The notes beneath the pieces were generated by a model. That model worked only from the letters and a program-made list of their open reading frames with translations. It had not been told where the DNA came from and made no database searches. A stretch of 64,000 nucleotides of DNA from Halalkaliarchaeum desulfuricum (lineage in GTDB: Archaea; Halobacteriota; Halobacteria; Halobacteriales; Haloferacaceae), in assembly GCF_002952775.1 (NCBI RefSeq), contig NZ_CP025066.1, positions 930,001 to 994,000 of the forward strand. Reading direction: 5' to 3'. This document shows, piece after piece, positions 1-9,384 of this stretch (the stretch's first letter is position 1; each line of letters starts with the position of its first letter). Position numbers and translations under genes: made by a program.

Positions 1-466
1 CACCGTCGTCGATTTCGGCGATCAACTCGTCGACTTCGACGGCGAGATCGCCCGTCCGCACGTCGACGCGGTCGGCGACGCCGGCGACCTCCATGTTCGT
101 TCGGGCCTGCTCGGCGAACTCCGGGTCGCGCTCGTAGGTCGTCACGTCGGCGCCGATCCGACCGAGATACGCCGACAGGATCCCCGTTCCGGTGCCGGCG
201 TCGAGCACCCGATCGCCCGCCGCAGCGCCGGTATGGCCCACGACGAGGCCGATATCCCGGGGCATCATCGGCGCGCCCGTGCGGTCGAGGTGATCGAACA
301 GGTCCGGGCCGCGAAGCTCCCGAACGTGGAAGGTCGTCCCCAGATGGGTCTCCAGGGTGTCACCGGGCGCCGCGTCTTCGGGGACCGTCAAGACGCCGAG
401 GTCGGTCTGGAGTTCCTCCCCGGGCCCGCGGAGATACTCTCTGTCCTCGTGGACGAGCAGGAACAC
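1..466 (-). CDS. trmI: tRNA (adenine-N1)-methyltransferase, C-terminal part beyond window
   Basis: This is a class I SAM-dependent methyltransferase, most likely the archaeal TrmI enzyme that makes m1A at positions 57/58 of tRNA. The first 155 residues are visible and the C-terminus lies outside the window. A small N-terminal beta domain is followed by the SAM motif DAGTGTGILSAYLG and by an acidic YERDPEF turn that would hold the ribose. The GTG start at 464-466 is chosen because it lies six bases after the NAC stop and the family's N-terminus (FLLVHEDREYL) begins there. NAC and TrmI therefore form a tight two-gene operon, with tRNA modification beside a ribosome-associated factor. The family is clear; the exact modified position is inferred from archaeal homologues. 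Confidence 0.85.
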   Translation of the reverse strand, partial: MFLLVHEDREYLRGPGEELQTDLGVLTVPEDAAPGDTLETHLGTTFHVRELRGPDLFDHLDRTGAPMMPRDIGLVVGHTGAAAGDRVLDAGTGTGILSAYLGRIGADVTTYERDPEFAEQARTNMEVAGVADRVDVRTGDLAVEVDELIAEIDDG

Positions 467-472
467 TGCCGC

Positions 473-868
473 CTACTCCAGCCGGTTGATCGCGGCCGCC
501 AGGTCGCCGTCCTCGGCCTCGAGGGCCTCGCGGGCCGTCGATTCGGGCACGCCGGCCCGAGCGGCGACGATTTCGACGTCCGAGTCGGGGATGCCGCCGT
601 CGTCCGGATCCCCCTCGTCGGTCTCGGCGGCCTCGGCTTCGTCACCGGCCACCGCCGTCGCCTCTTGTCGGGTGGGTTCGCCGACGATCTGGTAGGTCTG
701 CTGTCCCTGGGCGTCCATCCGCGTGACCTGCGGAGCGTCGAAGACGAGGTCCTCCTCGCCTTCGGTACGGATGACGACCTCGGTGGCATCGAGTTCGGTG
801 ACGTCGATGCCCATCTGCTCCATCATCTGCTTCATCTTTCGCGGGTTCATCCCGCCGCCTCCAAACAT
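473..868 (-). CDS. nac: Nascent polypeptide-associated complex protein (archaeal NAC)
   Basis: This 131-residue protein is the archaeal homologue of alpha-NAC, which binds nascent chains at the ribosome exit as a homodimer. The N-terminus has the family pattern ([20 protein letters not shown]), then the NAC beta-barrel domain at roughly residues 20-75. A C-terminal UBA domain at about residues 95-131 ends with [10 protein letters not shown]. The start at 868 is preferred to an upstream GTG because [11 protein letters not shown] is the conserved beginning. The middle carries an acidic linker of about 20 residues, usual for a haloarchaeal protein. The next gene, trmI, starts six bases downstream on the same strand. 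Confidence 0.95.
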   Translation of the reverse strand: MFGGGGMNPRKMKQMMEQMGIDVTELDATEVVIRTEGEEDLVFDAPQVTRMDAQGQQTYQIVGEPTRQEATAVAGDEAEAAETDEGDPDDGGIPDSDVEIVAARAGVPESTAREALEAEDGDLAAAINRLE

Positions 869-990
869 ACCCGCACGGTCGGGCCCACGGAGCAAAAGAT
901 TGGCGAAGCCGTCCGAAACCACCACTCACCCGCCGGTGGACGCGTCCCGGAACCGACGCAATTGATGGTGCCGGGGTCGGAACTGCGACC

Positions 991-1776
991 ATGTACCTTG
1001 CGGACCGAACCTGGCCGCAGTTGGGCGAAGCGATGGACGGTGAATCCCTGGCGGTGATTCCGCTCGGATCGACCGAACAACACGGGCCTCATCTCCCGCT
1101 TGCAACCGATCACCTCATCGCGGAGTCACTGGCACGGGCAGCCTCCGGGCGAACGGGCCACGTCTGTACCCCGACAGTCGACATCGGCGTGAGTGCCCAC
1201 CACAAACAGTTCCACGGCACGCTGTGGGTCGACCCGCCAGCGTTCCGGTCGTACGTCGAGAGCCTTGCCCGAAACCTGACGTATCACGGGATCGACCGCA
1301 TCGTTTTCGTCAACGCTCACGGCGGCAACGTGGAACCGCTCCGTGAGGTCGGCCGTCGACTCCGTGAGGACCGGGCGGCGTACGCCATCGAGTGGATGTG
1401 GAACGACTCGATCCCGGAACTCGTCGAGGAACTGTTCGAGCATCCGGGACCCCACGGCGGACCGAAGGAGACGGCGATGATCATGCACGTCGCCCGCGAG
1501 CTGGTCGACGAAGACAGGCTCGGAGACGCACGCGACGGCGGCGTCGTCGACCTCGAGAACACGGATTCGCGCAAGTTCGGTGCCCGAACGTTCTACGACG
1601 CGATCGACAACTCCGAAAACGGCGTCTTCGGCGACCAGACTGACGCGACCCCTGAAAAGGGGAAACAGCTGTTCGAGGCGGCAACCGATCGGCTGGTCGC
1701 GCTTCTGGAGTGGCTCGACGACCAACCGTTCGAGGACCTCATGCCGGAGCCACATGTCGGTACGGATCGTCGCTGA
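991..1776 (+). CDS. Creatininase-family metal-dependent amidohydrolase, possible ArfB deformylase
   Basis: The 261-residue protein belongs to the creatininase fold, which includes creatinine amidohydrolase and ArfB. ArfB removes the formyl group from FAPy-ribosyl-phosphate in archaeal riboflavin and F420 synthesis. The metal-binding residues are visible in GSTEQHGPHLP and ATDHLIAE near residues 26-46, then NAHGGN around residue 110, and an acidic KETAM near residue 155. ArfB is a plausible assignment because archaea use a creatininase-like deformylase after GTP cyclohydrolase IIa, which is encoded at 16962, but the sequence alone does not separate ArfB from other creatininase-like amidases. 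The gene is monocistronic and divergent from nac. A 21-base tandem duplication follows its stop codon. Confidence 0.75.
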   Translation: MYLADRTWPQLGEAMDGESLAVIPLGSTEQHGPHLPLATDHLIAESLARAASGRTGHVCTPTVDIGVSAHHKQFHGTLWVDPPAFRSYVESLARNLTYHGIDRIVFVNAHGGNVEPLREVGRRLREDRAAYAIEWMWNDSIPELVEELFEHPGPHGGPKETAMIMHVARELVDEDRLGDARDGGVVDLENTDSRKFGARTFYDAIDNSENGVFGDQTDATPEKGKQLFEAATDRLVALLEWLDDQPFEDLMPEPHVGTDRR

Positions 1777-1837
1777 TCGCCGAACCAACGGCGGTGATCG
1801 CCGAACCAACGGCGGTGATCGCGACCCACCGACGGTG
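1775..1837 (+). repeat. 21-bp tandem duplication at the creatininase-family gene end
   Basis: The unit GATCGCCGAACCAACGGCGGT occurs twice without a mismatch at 1775-1795 and 1796-1816, followed by a clearly diverged third copy up to about 1837. The first unit begins at the stop codon of the preceding gene. I see no promoter or protein function in it. Confidence 0.85.
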
Positions 1838-1868
1838 ACCGCCGGCCGATCGGCACCGGGCTCTCCGG

Positions 1869-2534
1869 TCAGGGAGTGACAGCCGATACCGCGATCCCGG
1901 ATCCGACCGGAAGGACGACCGTTTCGGCGTCGGTGTCGCGTTTCACCCGTTTCAGATACGTTCCGATCCCCCAGGTTCCTTCGTCCTCCTCGTTGGACGG
2001 CAACGGCGTGCCGTCGCTGAAGTGGGCCGAAAGCGCCTCGAAATCCAGGGGCCCCCGAACCACGTTGTCTGCGACGACGACTGCGGTGTCGGAGAGCTTC
2101 GGCCTGACTGCGTCGTAGGCCTCTGCGTACCGGTGTTTCTGATGGTCGATCAGCACCACGTCGAACGGACCGTCGTGGCGTTCGATCGTCTCCAACGCGT
2201 CGCCGTACTCGAAGGTAATACGATCCTTGAAACCCGCGTCGGCAAGAAACTCCCGGCCGAGTTCGACTTCGTCCTGATCGAATTCGGTGCAGACGACGTC
2301 CGTCGCACCACCGCGAACGAACCAGGTGGCAGAGTAGCCGAACCCCGAACCGAACTCGAAGACCCGATCGGCAGCAGTCAGGCGCGTCAGCTGGGCGAGC
2401 ACACCGCCGGCAACGGGGCCGACGATCGGAAACGAGAGCTCGGTTGCCGTCTCGGCCATCTCCCGCTGGAGCGGTGTCGGATCGGGCGCAGTCGCTTCGA
2501 GGAACGTCTCGAGTGTGTCGGTTCGGTGACTCAT
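1869..2534 (-). CDS. Class I SAM-dependent O-methyltransferase
   Basis: The 221-residue protein has the catechol-type O-methyltransferase layout: an N-terminal helical region, the SAM motif [13 protein letters not shown] near residues 70-83, an acidic CTEFDQ turn after the second strand, and [13 protein letters not shown] where metal-dependent O-methyltransferases have catalytic acidic residues. The start at 2534 (MSHRTDT) is chosen over a longer frame because the extra N-terminal stretch is not like the family and overlaps the next gene antisense. The gene is divergent from mcmA1, with 61 bases between the starts. A paralogue sharing the same SAM motif is encoded at 21422-22192. The methyl acceptor is unknown. 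Confidence 0.82.
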   Translation of the reverse strand: MSHRTDTLETFLEATAPDPTPLQREMAETATELSFPIVGPVAGGVLAQLTRLTAADRVFEFGSGFGYSATWFVRGGATDVVCTEFDQDEVELGREFLADAGFKDRITFEYGDALETIERHDGPFDVVLIDHQKHRYAEAYDAVRPKLSDTAVVVADNVVRGPLDFEALSAHFSDGTPLPSNEEDEGTWGIGTYLKRVKRDTDAETVVLPVGSGIAVSAVTP

Positions 2535-2595
2535 ACCGACGGGTTGCAGCCCATCGCCTTCAACCCTTAAGTTCGTCGCCGGCAACCCTTCGGGT

Positions 2596-4278
2596 ATGTT
2601 CGACCCCGAGGAGCTCGAACGGATCCGCTCGGCGAAGGAGGCCTGGGAGGAGGAAACCCTCTCGCCGACGCTGGAGCGGTTCGGGGAGCGAAAGGAGACG
2701 TTCACCACCGACACCGGCGGCACCGACGTGAAGCGGCTGTACACCCCCGCTGACGTCGAGGACGTCGACTACGAGGAGGATCTCGGCTTCCCCGGCGAGG
2801 AGCCGTTTACACGCGGCGTCTATTCGACGATGCACCGCGGGCGGCTGTGGACGATGCGCCAGTACGCGGGGATGGGGACCGGTCGCGAGACGAACGAACG
2901 GTTCCAGTACCTCATCGAGCAGGGCTCTTCGGGGTTGTCGATGGCGTTCGACCTCCCCACACAGATGGGCTACGATTCCGACGCCGAGATGGCACAGGGG
3001 GAGGTCGGTCGCTCGGGGGTCGCGATCGACACGCTCGATGACTTCGAAACGGTGTTCGACGGGATCCCTCTCGACGAGGTGTCGACCTCGATGACGATCA
3101 ACGCGCCGGCGGCGATCCTGCTCGCGATGTACGTCGCGATCGGCGACAAGCAGGGCGTCCCCCGGGAACAGCTCCGCGGGACCGTTCAAAACGACATCCT
3201 GAAAGAGTACGTCGCACGGAACCTCTTCATTTATCCCCCGGAACCGTCGATGCGCCTGATAACAGACCTCTTTGCGTTCTGCGCCGAGGAGATCCCGAAG
3301 TTCAACACCATCTCGATTTCGGGGTATCACATCCGGGAGGCCGGCTCGACGGCTGCCCAGGAGGTTGCGTTCACCCTCGGAAACGGGATCGAGTACGTCG
3401 AGGCGGCCCTCGACGCCGGGCTCGACGTCGACGAGTTCGCCCCGCAACTGTCGTTTTTCTTCAACGCCCACAACAACGTCTTCGAGGAGGCCGCGAAGTT
3501 CCGGGCGGCCCGGCGGTTGTGGGCGCGTCTGATGGACGAGCGGTTCGACGCCGAGAAGCCGGCCTCGAAACAGTTGCGGTTCCACACCCAGACCGGCGGC
3601 TCGACGCTCACGGCCCAACAGATCGAGAACAACGTCGTCAGGGTCGCCTACCAGGCGATGGCGGCGGTTCTGGGTGGAACCCAGTCGCTGCACACGAACG
3701 GGAAAGACGAGGCGCTCGCGCTGCCGACAGAACAGTCCGTGCGAACCGCCCTCCGGACCCAACAGATCCTCGCCCACGAGTCGGGCGTCGCCGACACGAT
3801 CGATCCGCTTGCGGGGTCGTACTACGTCGAGTCGCTCACCGACCGGATCGAATCGGAAGCCCGAACGCTCATCGAGGAAGTCGACGAGCGCGGCGGGATG
3901 CTGAATGCGATCGAGAGCCAGTGGGTCCAGCGACAGATCCAGGACGTCGCCTACGAGCGCCAGCGCGAGATCGAAACCGGCGAGCGCGTGATCGTGGGGG
4001 TAAACGAGTACACCGTCGAGGACGAGGAACCGGAAATCGGACTCGAAGAGGTGTCCGAGGCGGACGAACGTCGCCAGCGCCGTCGGCTCAACGACGTGAA
4101 AGCCGACCGCGACGACGAAGCAGTGGACGCAGCTCTCGTCCGGATTCGGGACACAGCCCGCGGCGAGGAGAACCTCCTGCCCCCGATCGTCGAGGCAGTG
4201 AAGGCGTACGCGACCGTCCAGGAGATAAGTGACGTCCTCCGGGAGGAGTTCGGCGAGTACAAACCGGAGGCGGTGTGA
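2596..4278 (+). CDS. mcmA1: Methylmalonyl-CoA mutase large subunit (catalytic domain)
   Basis: The 560-residue protein is the catalytic alpha chain of B12-dependent methylmalonyl-CoA mutase, which interconverts (R)-methylmalonyl-CoA and succinyl-CoA in propionate and odd-chain metabolism. The substrate-binding TIM barrel is recognisable from [40 protein letters not shown] and [13 protein letters not shown]. The length matches archaeal enzymes in which the cobalamin-binding domain is a separate small protein; that partner gene is not in this window. The ATG at 2596 begins the conserved [10 protein letters not shown]. The downstream helicase gene is convergent with a 21-base gap. Confidence 0.95.
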   Translation: MFDPEELERIRSAKEAWEEETLSPTLERFGERKETFTTDTGGTDVKRLYTPADVEDVDYEEDLGFPGEEPFTRGVYSTMHRGRLWTMRQYAGMGTGRETNERFQYLIEQGSSGLSMAFDLPTQMGYDSDAEMAQGEVGRSGVAIDTLDDFETVFDGIPLDEVSTSMTINAPAAILLAMYVAIGDKQGVPREQLRGTVQNDILKEYVARNLFIYPPEPSMRLITDLFAFCAEEIPKFNTISISGYHIREAGSTAAQEVAFTLGNGIEYVEAALDAGLDVDEFAPQLSFFFNAHNNVFEEAAKFRAARRLWARLMDERFDAEKPASKQLRFHTQTGGSTLTAQQIENNVVRVAYQAMAAVLGGTQSLHTNGKDEALALPTEQSVRTALRTQQILAHESGVADTIDPLAGSYYVESLTDRIESEARTLIEEVDERGGMLNAIESQWVQRQIQDVAYERQREIETGERVIVGVNEYTVEDEEPEIGLEEVSEADERRQRRRLNDVKADRDDEAVDAALVRIRDTARGEENLLPPIVEAVKAYATVQEISDVLREEFGEYKPEAV

Positions 4279-4299
4279 GCGAGTCGGTCCCGACGGAAC

Positions 4300-7089
4300 T
4301 CACGCGTCGCCGTCGCCGCCCGGATCCGGAGATTCTTCGCGACCGGAGTCCCCGATCTCCGATCGAACGCGGGCGTGAAACTCCTGGAGAACTGCAGACT
4401 CGTCTTCCGCGAGCACGACGTCGCTGGCTGAGAGTGTCGCCAGCCCGAACGCCCGGGGTGATGGACCGTCGAGCCGGCGGGTTTCGACCTCGAGATCCCC
4501 CGACTGTATCGCCCCAAGCACCTCACGGATTCCAGCCAGATCGAGTTTGTCCTCCATGATCTCCCGGTACGTCTCCTCCAGAACGGCGAAATCATCGAGA
4601 TCGCGCGCAAACGACAGCAGCATCTCCGCGGAGACCTGCTGTCTGGCCGCGGACTTCTCGTGACCCTTGTAGTTTTTGAGCACCATCAGCGATCGGGTGG
4701 CGTTGATCCGGAAGTATCGCTCCAGGAGGTCGGTATCCGAAAGCGCCTCCCTGAGCTCTCCGGGGGCGTCGGCGGGGTCGAGATCACGGAGCACGTCCGC
4801 GACGTCGACACGGCGGTTCAGTGGCATCGAGACGGTGAAACCGTTGTCGGCGACGGCCACCTGGACGTTCGTGGTGGCACGCCGGGAACACCGGTGGGCC
4901 ACCAGCCGCGAGAGACCGTCGTTGAACCGACGCCCGTAGACCGAGTGGACGTAGTAGTGCCGTCGGTATCGATCCCGGTCGCGGACTTCCTCGACGACGA
5001 TCCGGTCGGGCGTAGCGATACTCTCGATTCCGGCGTATCGGTGCTGTTCGTCGTACGTCCGGGCGATCGACCGAACGCTGTTTTCGTCGAGGGGGAACTC
5101 CCGGAGCCAGGTTCGGAGGCCGGGAGGGCCGCCCGATTCGATCCGGTTACACACCTCCGCCTGGAACGCGAGGATCTCCCGGCCGAGATCGTACGACAGC
5201 GGGAGCCGTTCGGAGTACCACGACGGAACGGTTGGGCGTGCGGAGGTCGGATCGACGTACACTTTCGATCCCCGTCGGTATCGGTACTCGAACCGCCTGC
5301 CGCCGAGGACGAACACGTCGCCCGGATCGAGGGTGTCCAGATACGACTCGTCGAGGTCGCCGACCCACTCCTCGTCACTCCGGGTGAACACCCCGCAGGT
5401 GAACGAGTCGGGGATAGTCCCGATGTTCGTCATGTAGATGACGCGGGCGAGTCGGCCCCGTTTTCCGATCAGCGGCTCGCCGACGTCGTATTCGGGATGG
5501 TGATGCCCCCCGTCGGGCGGATCGTTCGTGTCCCGCCAGACTTTCGCGTAGACGTTCCGGTCTTCGAGCCCGTCGTAGTCGGCGGTCAGATACCGGAGCA
5601 AACGCTCCCAGTCGTCGTCTTCGAACTCCCGATACGGATACGCTCGTCGGAGTGTTTCCTCCAGTTCGGCTTCGGGGCGGACCTCGGCGATCGCCATCCC
5701 GTAGACGTGCTGGGCGGCGACATCGAGGGCCTTTTCCGGGACGAACACCCGGTCGACGAACCCCTCCTCGGCCTTCCGGAGCATCACCGCACACTCGAGG
5801 AGTTCGTCGCGATCGAGCGCGATCACCCGCCCCTCGACGATTTCGCCGACCTGATGACCCGCGCGACCGACACGCTGGAGCAGCGCCGCGACGGATTTGG
5901 GGGAGCCGACCTGGACGACGAGATCGAGATGTGGCATGTCGATGCCGAGTTCGAGGCTCGTCGAGGTGGTGACGACGTCGAGGGTGCCCTCCTTGAGCCG
6001 CCGTTCGATCGACTGACGTCGGTCCTTCGAGATGGAGCCGTGATGACAGCCGGAGTTGCCCTCGTCGTAGCCGTCGAACCGTTCACGGAGGTTGTGGAGT
6101 ACCCGCTCTGCACCCGACCGCGTGTTGGTGAACACCAGCGTGTTCGTGTGCGAGTCGATCAGTTCGTGGAGTCGTTCGTAAAAGCGATCCGTGACGACGT
6201 CCCTCGATTCGCCGATGAGGTCGTGTGTGGGGCACTCCAGTTGGAGGTCGAAGTCGCGCACGAACCGGGTGTCGACGATCTCGTAGTCGCGGGGGGCCAT
6301 CGAATCCCCCGCGTGATTGGCGTCGGGTTCGCGACCGACCAGAAACTCCGCCATCGTCGAGAGCGGCTCGACGGTCGCCGAACAGCCGATCCGGGTGGGT
6401 GATACGTCTGCGAGATCCTCGAGTCGCTCCAGGGAAACTGACAGGTGTGTGCCGCGTTTGTTGTCCGCGAGGCTGTGGATCTCGTCGACGACGACGTACT
6501 CGACGCTCCGGAGCTTCTCCCTGAACTTCGGCGCGTTGAGCAAGATTGCGAGCGTCTCGGGGGTGGTGTTGAGGATGTGGGGCGTCTCCTCGAGCATCCG
6601 CTGGCGCGTTCGATCGTCGGTGTCGCCGTGCCGGATTGCGTGTCTGATCTCCGCGTCGATCCCACGTTCCTCCAGCCGTTCCGTGATCCCCGACAGCGGA
6701 ACCGTCAGGTTGCGGTGGACATCGTTTGCCAGCGACTTCAGCGGGGAGACGTACAGACAGTAGACGGCGTTTTCGAGCCCGTCAGTCCGATCCCGCCGAT
6801 ACAGTTCGTCGATGATCGCGGTGAAGGAAGCCAGCGTCTTTCCGCTCCCGGTCGGGGCGGCGACGAGGGCGTTTTCGCCCTCGTCGATCAGCGGGATCGC
6901 CTCGCGCTGCGGGGGCGTGAAAAACCCCCGGTTCTGTGGGACGAACCCGCCGAACTGATCGACCCACCACTCCCCGACGACGGGTGACAGACGCTCGAGA
7001 ACGTCGGCGTCCCGGATCTCCACCGTTTCGGGATCGAACGGGAACTCGTCGATCCCGGAAGCCTCCGCGAGCAGTTCCCTGCCGCGCAT
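4300..7089 (-). CDS. lhr: Lhr-type large DEAD/DEAH-box helicase
   Basis: The 929-residue protein is a superfamily 2 helicase of the Lhr group, ATP-dependent 3'-5' helicases implicated in archaeal DNA repair and RNA/DNA hybrid processing. It shows Walker A at residues 78-85 (APTGSGKT), the DEIH box at 202-205, an SAT motif III, and motif VI QRVGRAGH near residue 420. The long C-terminal half is typical of the Lhr core, with a winged-helix region and a helical domain containing the NYKGHEKSAARQQ stretch. The length fits Lhr-core proteins. The start at 7089 (MRGRELLAEASG) has no close upstream gene. It is convergent with mcmA1 and downstream of the aldo/keto reductase on the same strand. Confidence 0.88.
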   Translation of the reverse strand: MRGRELLAEASGIDEFPFDPETVEIRDADVLERLSPVVGEWWVDQFGGFVPQNRGFFTPPQREAIPLIDEGENALVAAPTGSGKTLASFTAIIDELYRRDRTDGLENAVYCLYVSPLKSLANDVHRNLTVPLSGITERLEERGIDAEIRHAIRHGDTDDRTRQRMLEETPHILNTTPETLAILLNAPKFREKLRSVEYVVVDEIHSLADNKRGTHLSVSLERLEDLADVSPTRIGCSATVEPLSTMAEFLVGREPDANHAGDSMAPRDYEIVDTRFVRDFDLQLECPTHDLIGESRDVVTDRFYERLHELIDSHTNTLVFTNTRSGAERVLHNLRERFDGYDEGNSGCHHGSISKDRRQSIERRLKEGTLDVVTTSTSLELGIDMPHLDLVVQVGSPKSVAALLQRVGRAGHQVGEIVEGRVIALDRDELLECAVMLRKAEEGFVDRVFVPEKALDVAAQHVYGMAIAEVRPEAELEETLRRAYPYREFEDDDWERLLRYLTADYDGLEDRNVYAKVWRDTNDPPDGGHHHPEYDVGEPLIGKRGRLARVIYMTNIGTIPDSFTCGVFTRSDEEWVGDLDESYLDTLDPGDVFVLGGRRFEYRYRRGSKVYVDPTSARPTVPSWYSERLPLSYDLGREILAFQAEVCNRIESGGPPGLRTWLREFPLDENSVRSIARTYDEQHRYAGIESIATPDRIVVEEVRDRDRYRRHYYVHSVYGRRFNDGLSRLVAHRCSRRATTNVQVAVADNGFTVSMPLNRRVDVADVLRDLDPADAPGELREALSDTDLLERYFRINATRSLMVLKNYKGHEKSAARQQVSAEMLLSFARDLDDFAVLEETYREIMEDKLDLAGIREVLGAIQSGDLEVETRRLDGPSPRAFGLATLSASDVVLAEDESAVLQEFHARVRSEIGDSGREESPDPGGDGDA

Positions 7090-7171
7090 TCAGTTGGAGG
7101 TGGGGGCCCGGACGTATAGATTGTGGGGAGAACGAAGCCGGAGGTTGAACTGGCACGGTCTCCCCCACATT

Positions 7172-7978
7172 CTACTGACTCTCGCTCCACGGGGCGGCAT
7201 CGGGGTCGACGAACCGCGTTCGCTCCCCGAGTTCGTCGATTCTGGCGACGTCGGTAGCCCGCAGATCCAGCTCCGTGGCGCCGAGGTTTTCCCGAAGGTG
7301 ATCGCCCCGACCCTTGGGAATCGGCGTGACGCCCCGGGCGATCGCCCACGACAGCGCGACCTGGGCCGGCGTCGCGTCGTACTCCCCGGCAATCTCCGTG
7401 AGGATCGGTTCCTCGAGCAGTTCCCCTTGCCCCAGCGGGGAGTAGCCGACCAGTTCGTAGCCGTGCTCGTGAGCGTGCGCCCGAAGTTCCTGCTGTGGCA
7501 ACAGTGGATGGCACTCGACCTGGTTGGCGGCGATAGGCGCGTCCAGCAATTGTCTGGCCTCCTCGAGGAGCGAGGGGGTGAAATTCGAAACGCCGACGTG
7601 ATCGACGAGCCCCTCTTCGAGGAGTTCGTCGAAGGCCCGAAGCGTCTCCGGCGGGTCGTACGCGGAGATCGGCCAGTGGACGTACAGGAGATCGACCGTA
7701 TCGACGCCGAGCTGATCGAGACTTTCCGCTGCAGTCTCCAGAACGTCCTCGTACGCGAGGTTGTCCGGATGTATCTTTGTCGCGATCGTGACCGCCTCCC
7801 GGTCGACATCACTTCGGCGAATACCCTCTCCGACGGCAGCCTCGTTGTCGTACATCTGGGCCGTGTCGACGTGACGATACCCGAGATCCAGGGCCGTCTC
7901 TACCGTCGCGGCACACTCCTCGAAGTCGTCGTTTCCGGACGTTCCGAGACCGATCGGCGGCAAGTCGAGTCGACTCAT
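7172..7978 (-). CDS. Aldo/keto reductase
   Basis: The 268-residue protein is an NAD(P)H-dependent aldo/keto reductase of the small prokaryotic 2,5-diketogluconate-reductase-like type. Visible are the N-terminal GLGTSGND, the catalytic DTAQMYDNE (Asp and Tyr of the tetrad), a Lys in TIATKIHPDN, the His in LYVHWP, and the C-terminal cofactor stretch ARGVTPIPKGRG. The start at 7978 gives the conserved MSRLDLPPIGLG; an in-frame GTG five codons upstream is less likely. The gene follows the PfkB gene on the same strand after a 299-base gap that contains a terminator-like hairpin, so it is probably transcribed separately. Its substrate is unknown. Confidence 0.9.
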   Translation of the reverse strand: MSRLDLPPIGLGTSGNDDFEECAATVETALDLGYRHVDTAQMYDNEAAVGEGIRRSDVDREAVTIATKIHPDNLAYEDVLETAAESLDQLGVDTVDLLYVHWPISAYDPPETLRAFDELLEEGLVDHVGVSNFTPSLLEEARQLLDAPIAANQVECHPLLPQQELRAHAHEHGYELVGYSPLGQGELLEEPILTEIAGEYDATPAQVALSWAIARGVTPIPKGRGDHLRENLGATELDLRATDVARIDELGERTRFVDPDAAPWSESQ

Positions 7979-8026
7979 AGACGGCGGATACACACGGGAT
8001 GGTGAAAGAACCGTGGGTGGGCCGGA

Positions 8027-8080
8027 GTGTCGTCGTCTCGGGCGGAGTGTCGTCGTCTCGGGCGGAGTGTCGTCGACGCG
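8027..8080. repeat. 20-bp tandem repeat
   Basis: The unit GTGTCGTCGTCTCGGGCGGA is repeated exactly at 8027-8046 and 8047-8066, and a third partial copy starts at 8067 before diverging. It lies about 50 bases upstream of the aldo/keto reductase start. It contains no spacer and is not CRISPR-like. Confidence 0.85.
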
Positions 8081-8249
8081 GACGAACCGGTCATTCGCGG
8101 AGACGAACTGCGAGTCGGTCTCAGCGGTCTGTTCTCGCTCCTCGAGGCCGCGCTCCTCGCGGATCCCCTCGATAGTGGTGTCCAGCAGCAGTGCGACAGC
8201 CCTCCCCCGACTGCCATGCCCGTCGAGCCGATGACGGAGACGGTCGTCT

Positions 8250-8273
8250 AAAACGTCTCGGTGCCCAGCACCG
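8250..8273 (-). terminator. Hairpin plus T-run after the PfkB gene
   Basis: On the minus strand, a perfect 6-base stem CGGTGC/GCACCG with a 3-base loop (8259-8273) is followed within six bases by TTTT (8253-8250). It begins five bases after the PfkB stop. Archaeal termination relies mainly on the T-run, so this is a plausible end for the PfkB transcript. Confidence 0.5.
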
Positions 8274-8277
8274 GGCC

Positions 8278-9318
8278 CTACCCCTCGAATCGCTCGCGGA
8301 ACAGGGCGACCTCCTCGCGCGTCGGCAACGCAGTCATCGCTCCGGGTTCGGTGGTGGTCACCGCCGCCACCGCACCCGCGAACTCGAGGGCCATCGCGGG
8401 CGAGCCGCCGTTCGAGAGGGCGGCGATCGCGCCCGCGAAGAACGCGTCACCGGCGCCGGTGGTGTCGACCGCCTCGACCGGATAGCCGTCGTGTCGTACT
8501 ACTTCGTCACTCGATCCCCCCTCGTCTTCGGACCGGTGTACGTCCCCGAACCACGGCGCGTCGGGAGTCGCATACGCGACCGCGCCAGCGGAGCCCAGCG
8601 TGAGAAACACCGTGTGCGGGCCGGCCTCCGCGACGCGGCGGACCAGTTCGACGTCGTCGAGTTCCCGGTCGTATCCTGCGGCCGCGAGATCCTCACGCGA
8701 CGTCTTTACCACGTCCGCGAGCCCGAACGCTCGGTCGACACTGTCGGCAAAGTCGTACTCGTCCCACAACTCCGGTCGGGCGTTGGGATCGAACGAGACC
8801 GTGGCGCCGGCGTCGCTGGCGCGTTCGAGGAGGTCGAACGTCGCCTCCCGACCGGGATCGTCGGCGAGCGTGACACCGCCGGCGTGAACCCAGTCGACCG
8901 ATTCGAGACGATCGTCGCCGATCCGCCCCGACTGGAGTCGGGTGTCGGCGCTTCCGTCGCGGTGGAAGCTGAACGCCCGGTCGGCGTCGGGATCGAGGCT
9001 GACGAACGCGAGCCCGGTTTTGGCGCGGGGATCGACTTCGACGAGTTCATCGGAGATTCCGGCCGCTTCGAGCGTTCCTCGGAGGAAGTCGCCGAACGGA
9101 TCGTCGCCGACGCGCGTCCAGAACGCCGGCGTGACGCCCAGTCGCGAGAGGCCGACAGCGACGTTGGCTGGGGCACCCCCCGCGCGGCGATGGAAGGTTT
9201 CGACGTCGGGAAGCGGCCCGGGGGTCTCGGGAATGAAGTCGACGAGTGTCTCCCCGGCAACCAGAACGGACGGATCCGACCGTGAACCCGAATCGATGTC
9301 GAACGTCTCGTCCCACAT
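8278..9318 (-). CDS. PfkB-family sugar kinase (fructokinase-like)
   Basis: The 346-residue protein is a ribokinase/PfkB-family kinase that phosphorylates a sugar or nucleoside with ATP. It has the N-terminal substrate motif RRAGGAPANVAVGLSRLG near residues 47-64 and the C-terminal PfkB signature DTTGAGDAFFAGA with the catalytic Asp. The overall pattern is closest to bacterial fructokinases. The ATG at 9318 (MWDETFDID) is preferred over an upstream start nine codons earlier. It runs in the same direction as the MetE-like gene, 66 bases downstream of that gene's stop. A fructokinase role would fit the fructan enzymes at 24-28 kb, but the genes are 15 kb apart, so this link is only suggestive. 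Confidence 0.85.
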   Translation of the reverse strand: MWDETFDIDSGSRSDPSVLVAGETLVDFIPETPGPLPDVETFHRRAGGAPANVAVGLSRLGVTPAFWTRVGDDPFGDFLRGTLEAAGISDELVEVDPRAKTGLAFVSLDPDADRAFSFHRDGSADTRLQSGRIGDDRLESVDWVHAGGVTLADDPGREATFDLLERASDAGATVSFDPNARPELWDEYDFADSVDRAFGLADVVKTSREDLAAAGYDRELDDVELVRRVAEAGPHTVFLTLGSAGAVAYATPDAPWFGDVHRSEDEGGSSDEVVRHDGYPVEAVDTTGAGDAFFAGAIAALSNGGSPAMALEFAGAVAAVTTTEPGAMTALPTREEVALFRERFEG

Positions 9319-9384
9319 ACCCAGGTGGTCGGCAGCAGGTACCAAAGGACTGTCGAGAGCCGGTTTGACCGGGGTAGGTCAGTA

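Larger units (their letters stand above)
7979..8277. other. Gene-free stretch with terminator, repeats and a possible decayed frame
   Basis: This 299-base gap between the PfkB and aldo/keto reductase genes holds a hairpin terminator next to the PfkB stop and a 20-base tandem repeat. On the minus strand, roughly 8195-8065, there is an open stretch with haloarchaeal codon usage reading VALLLDTTIEGIREERGLEE and on to FVSANDRFVRVDD. It has no start codon in frame; an ATG in another frame lies just upstream, across a G-rich run. It may be the remains of a small gene broken by a frameshift. I cannot identify it. Confidence 0.35.

Noticed and set aside
2560-3777. Long minus-strand reading frame of 405 codons opposite mcmA1
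   Set aside because: It is the antisense of a clear methylmalonyl-CoA mutase gene; its protein is Arg/Val/Leu-rich without a family pattern. GC-rich genomes produce many such shadow frames.
4660-6402. Plus-strand frame of 580 codons inside the Lhr gene
   Set aside because: Antisense of conserved helicase motifs; no recognisable domain and no promoter.
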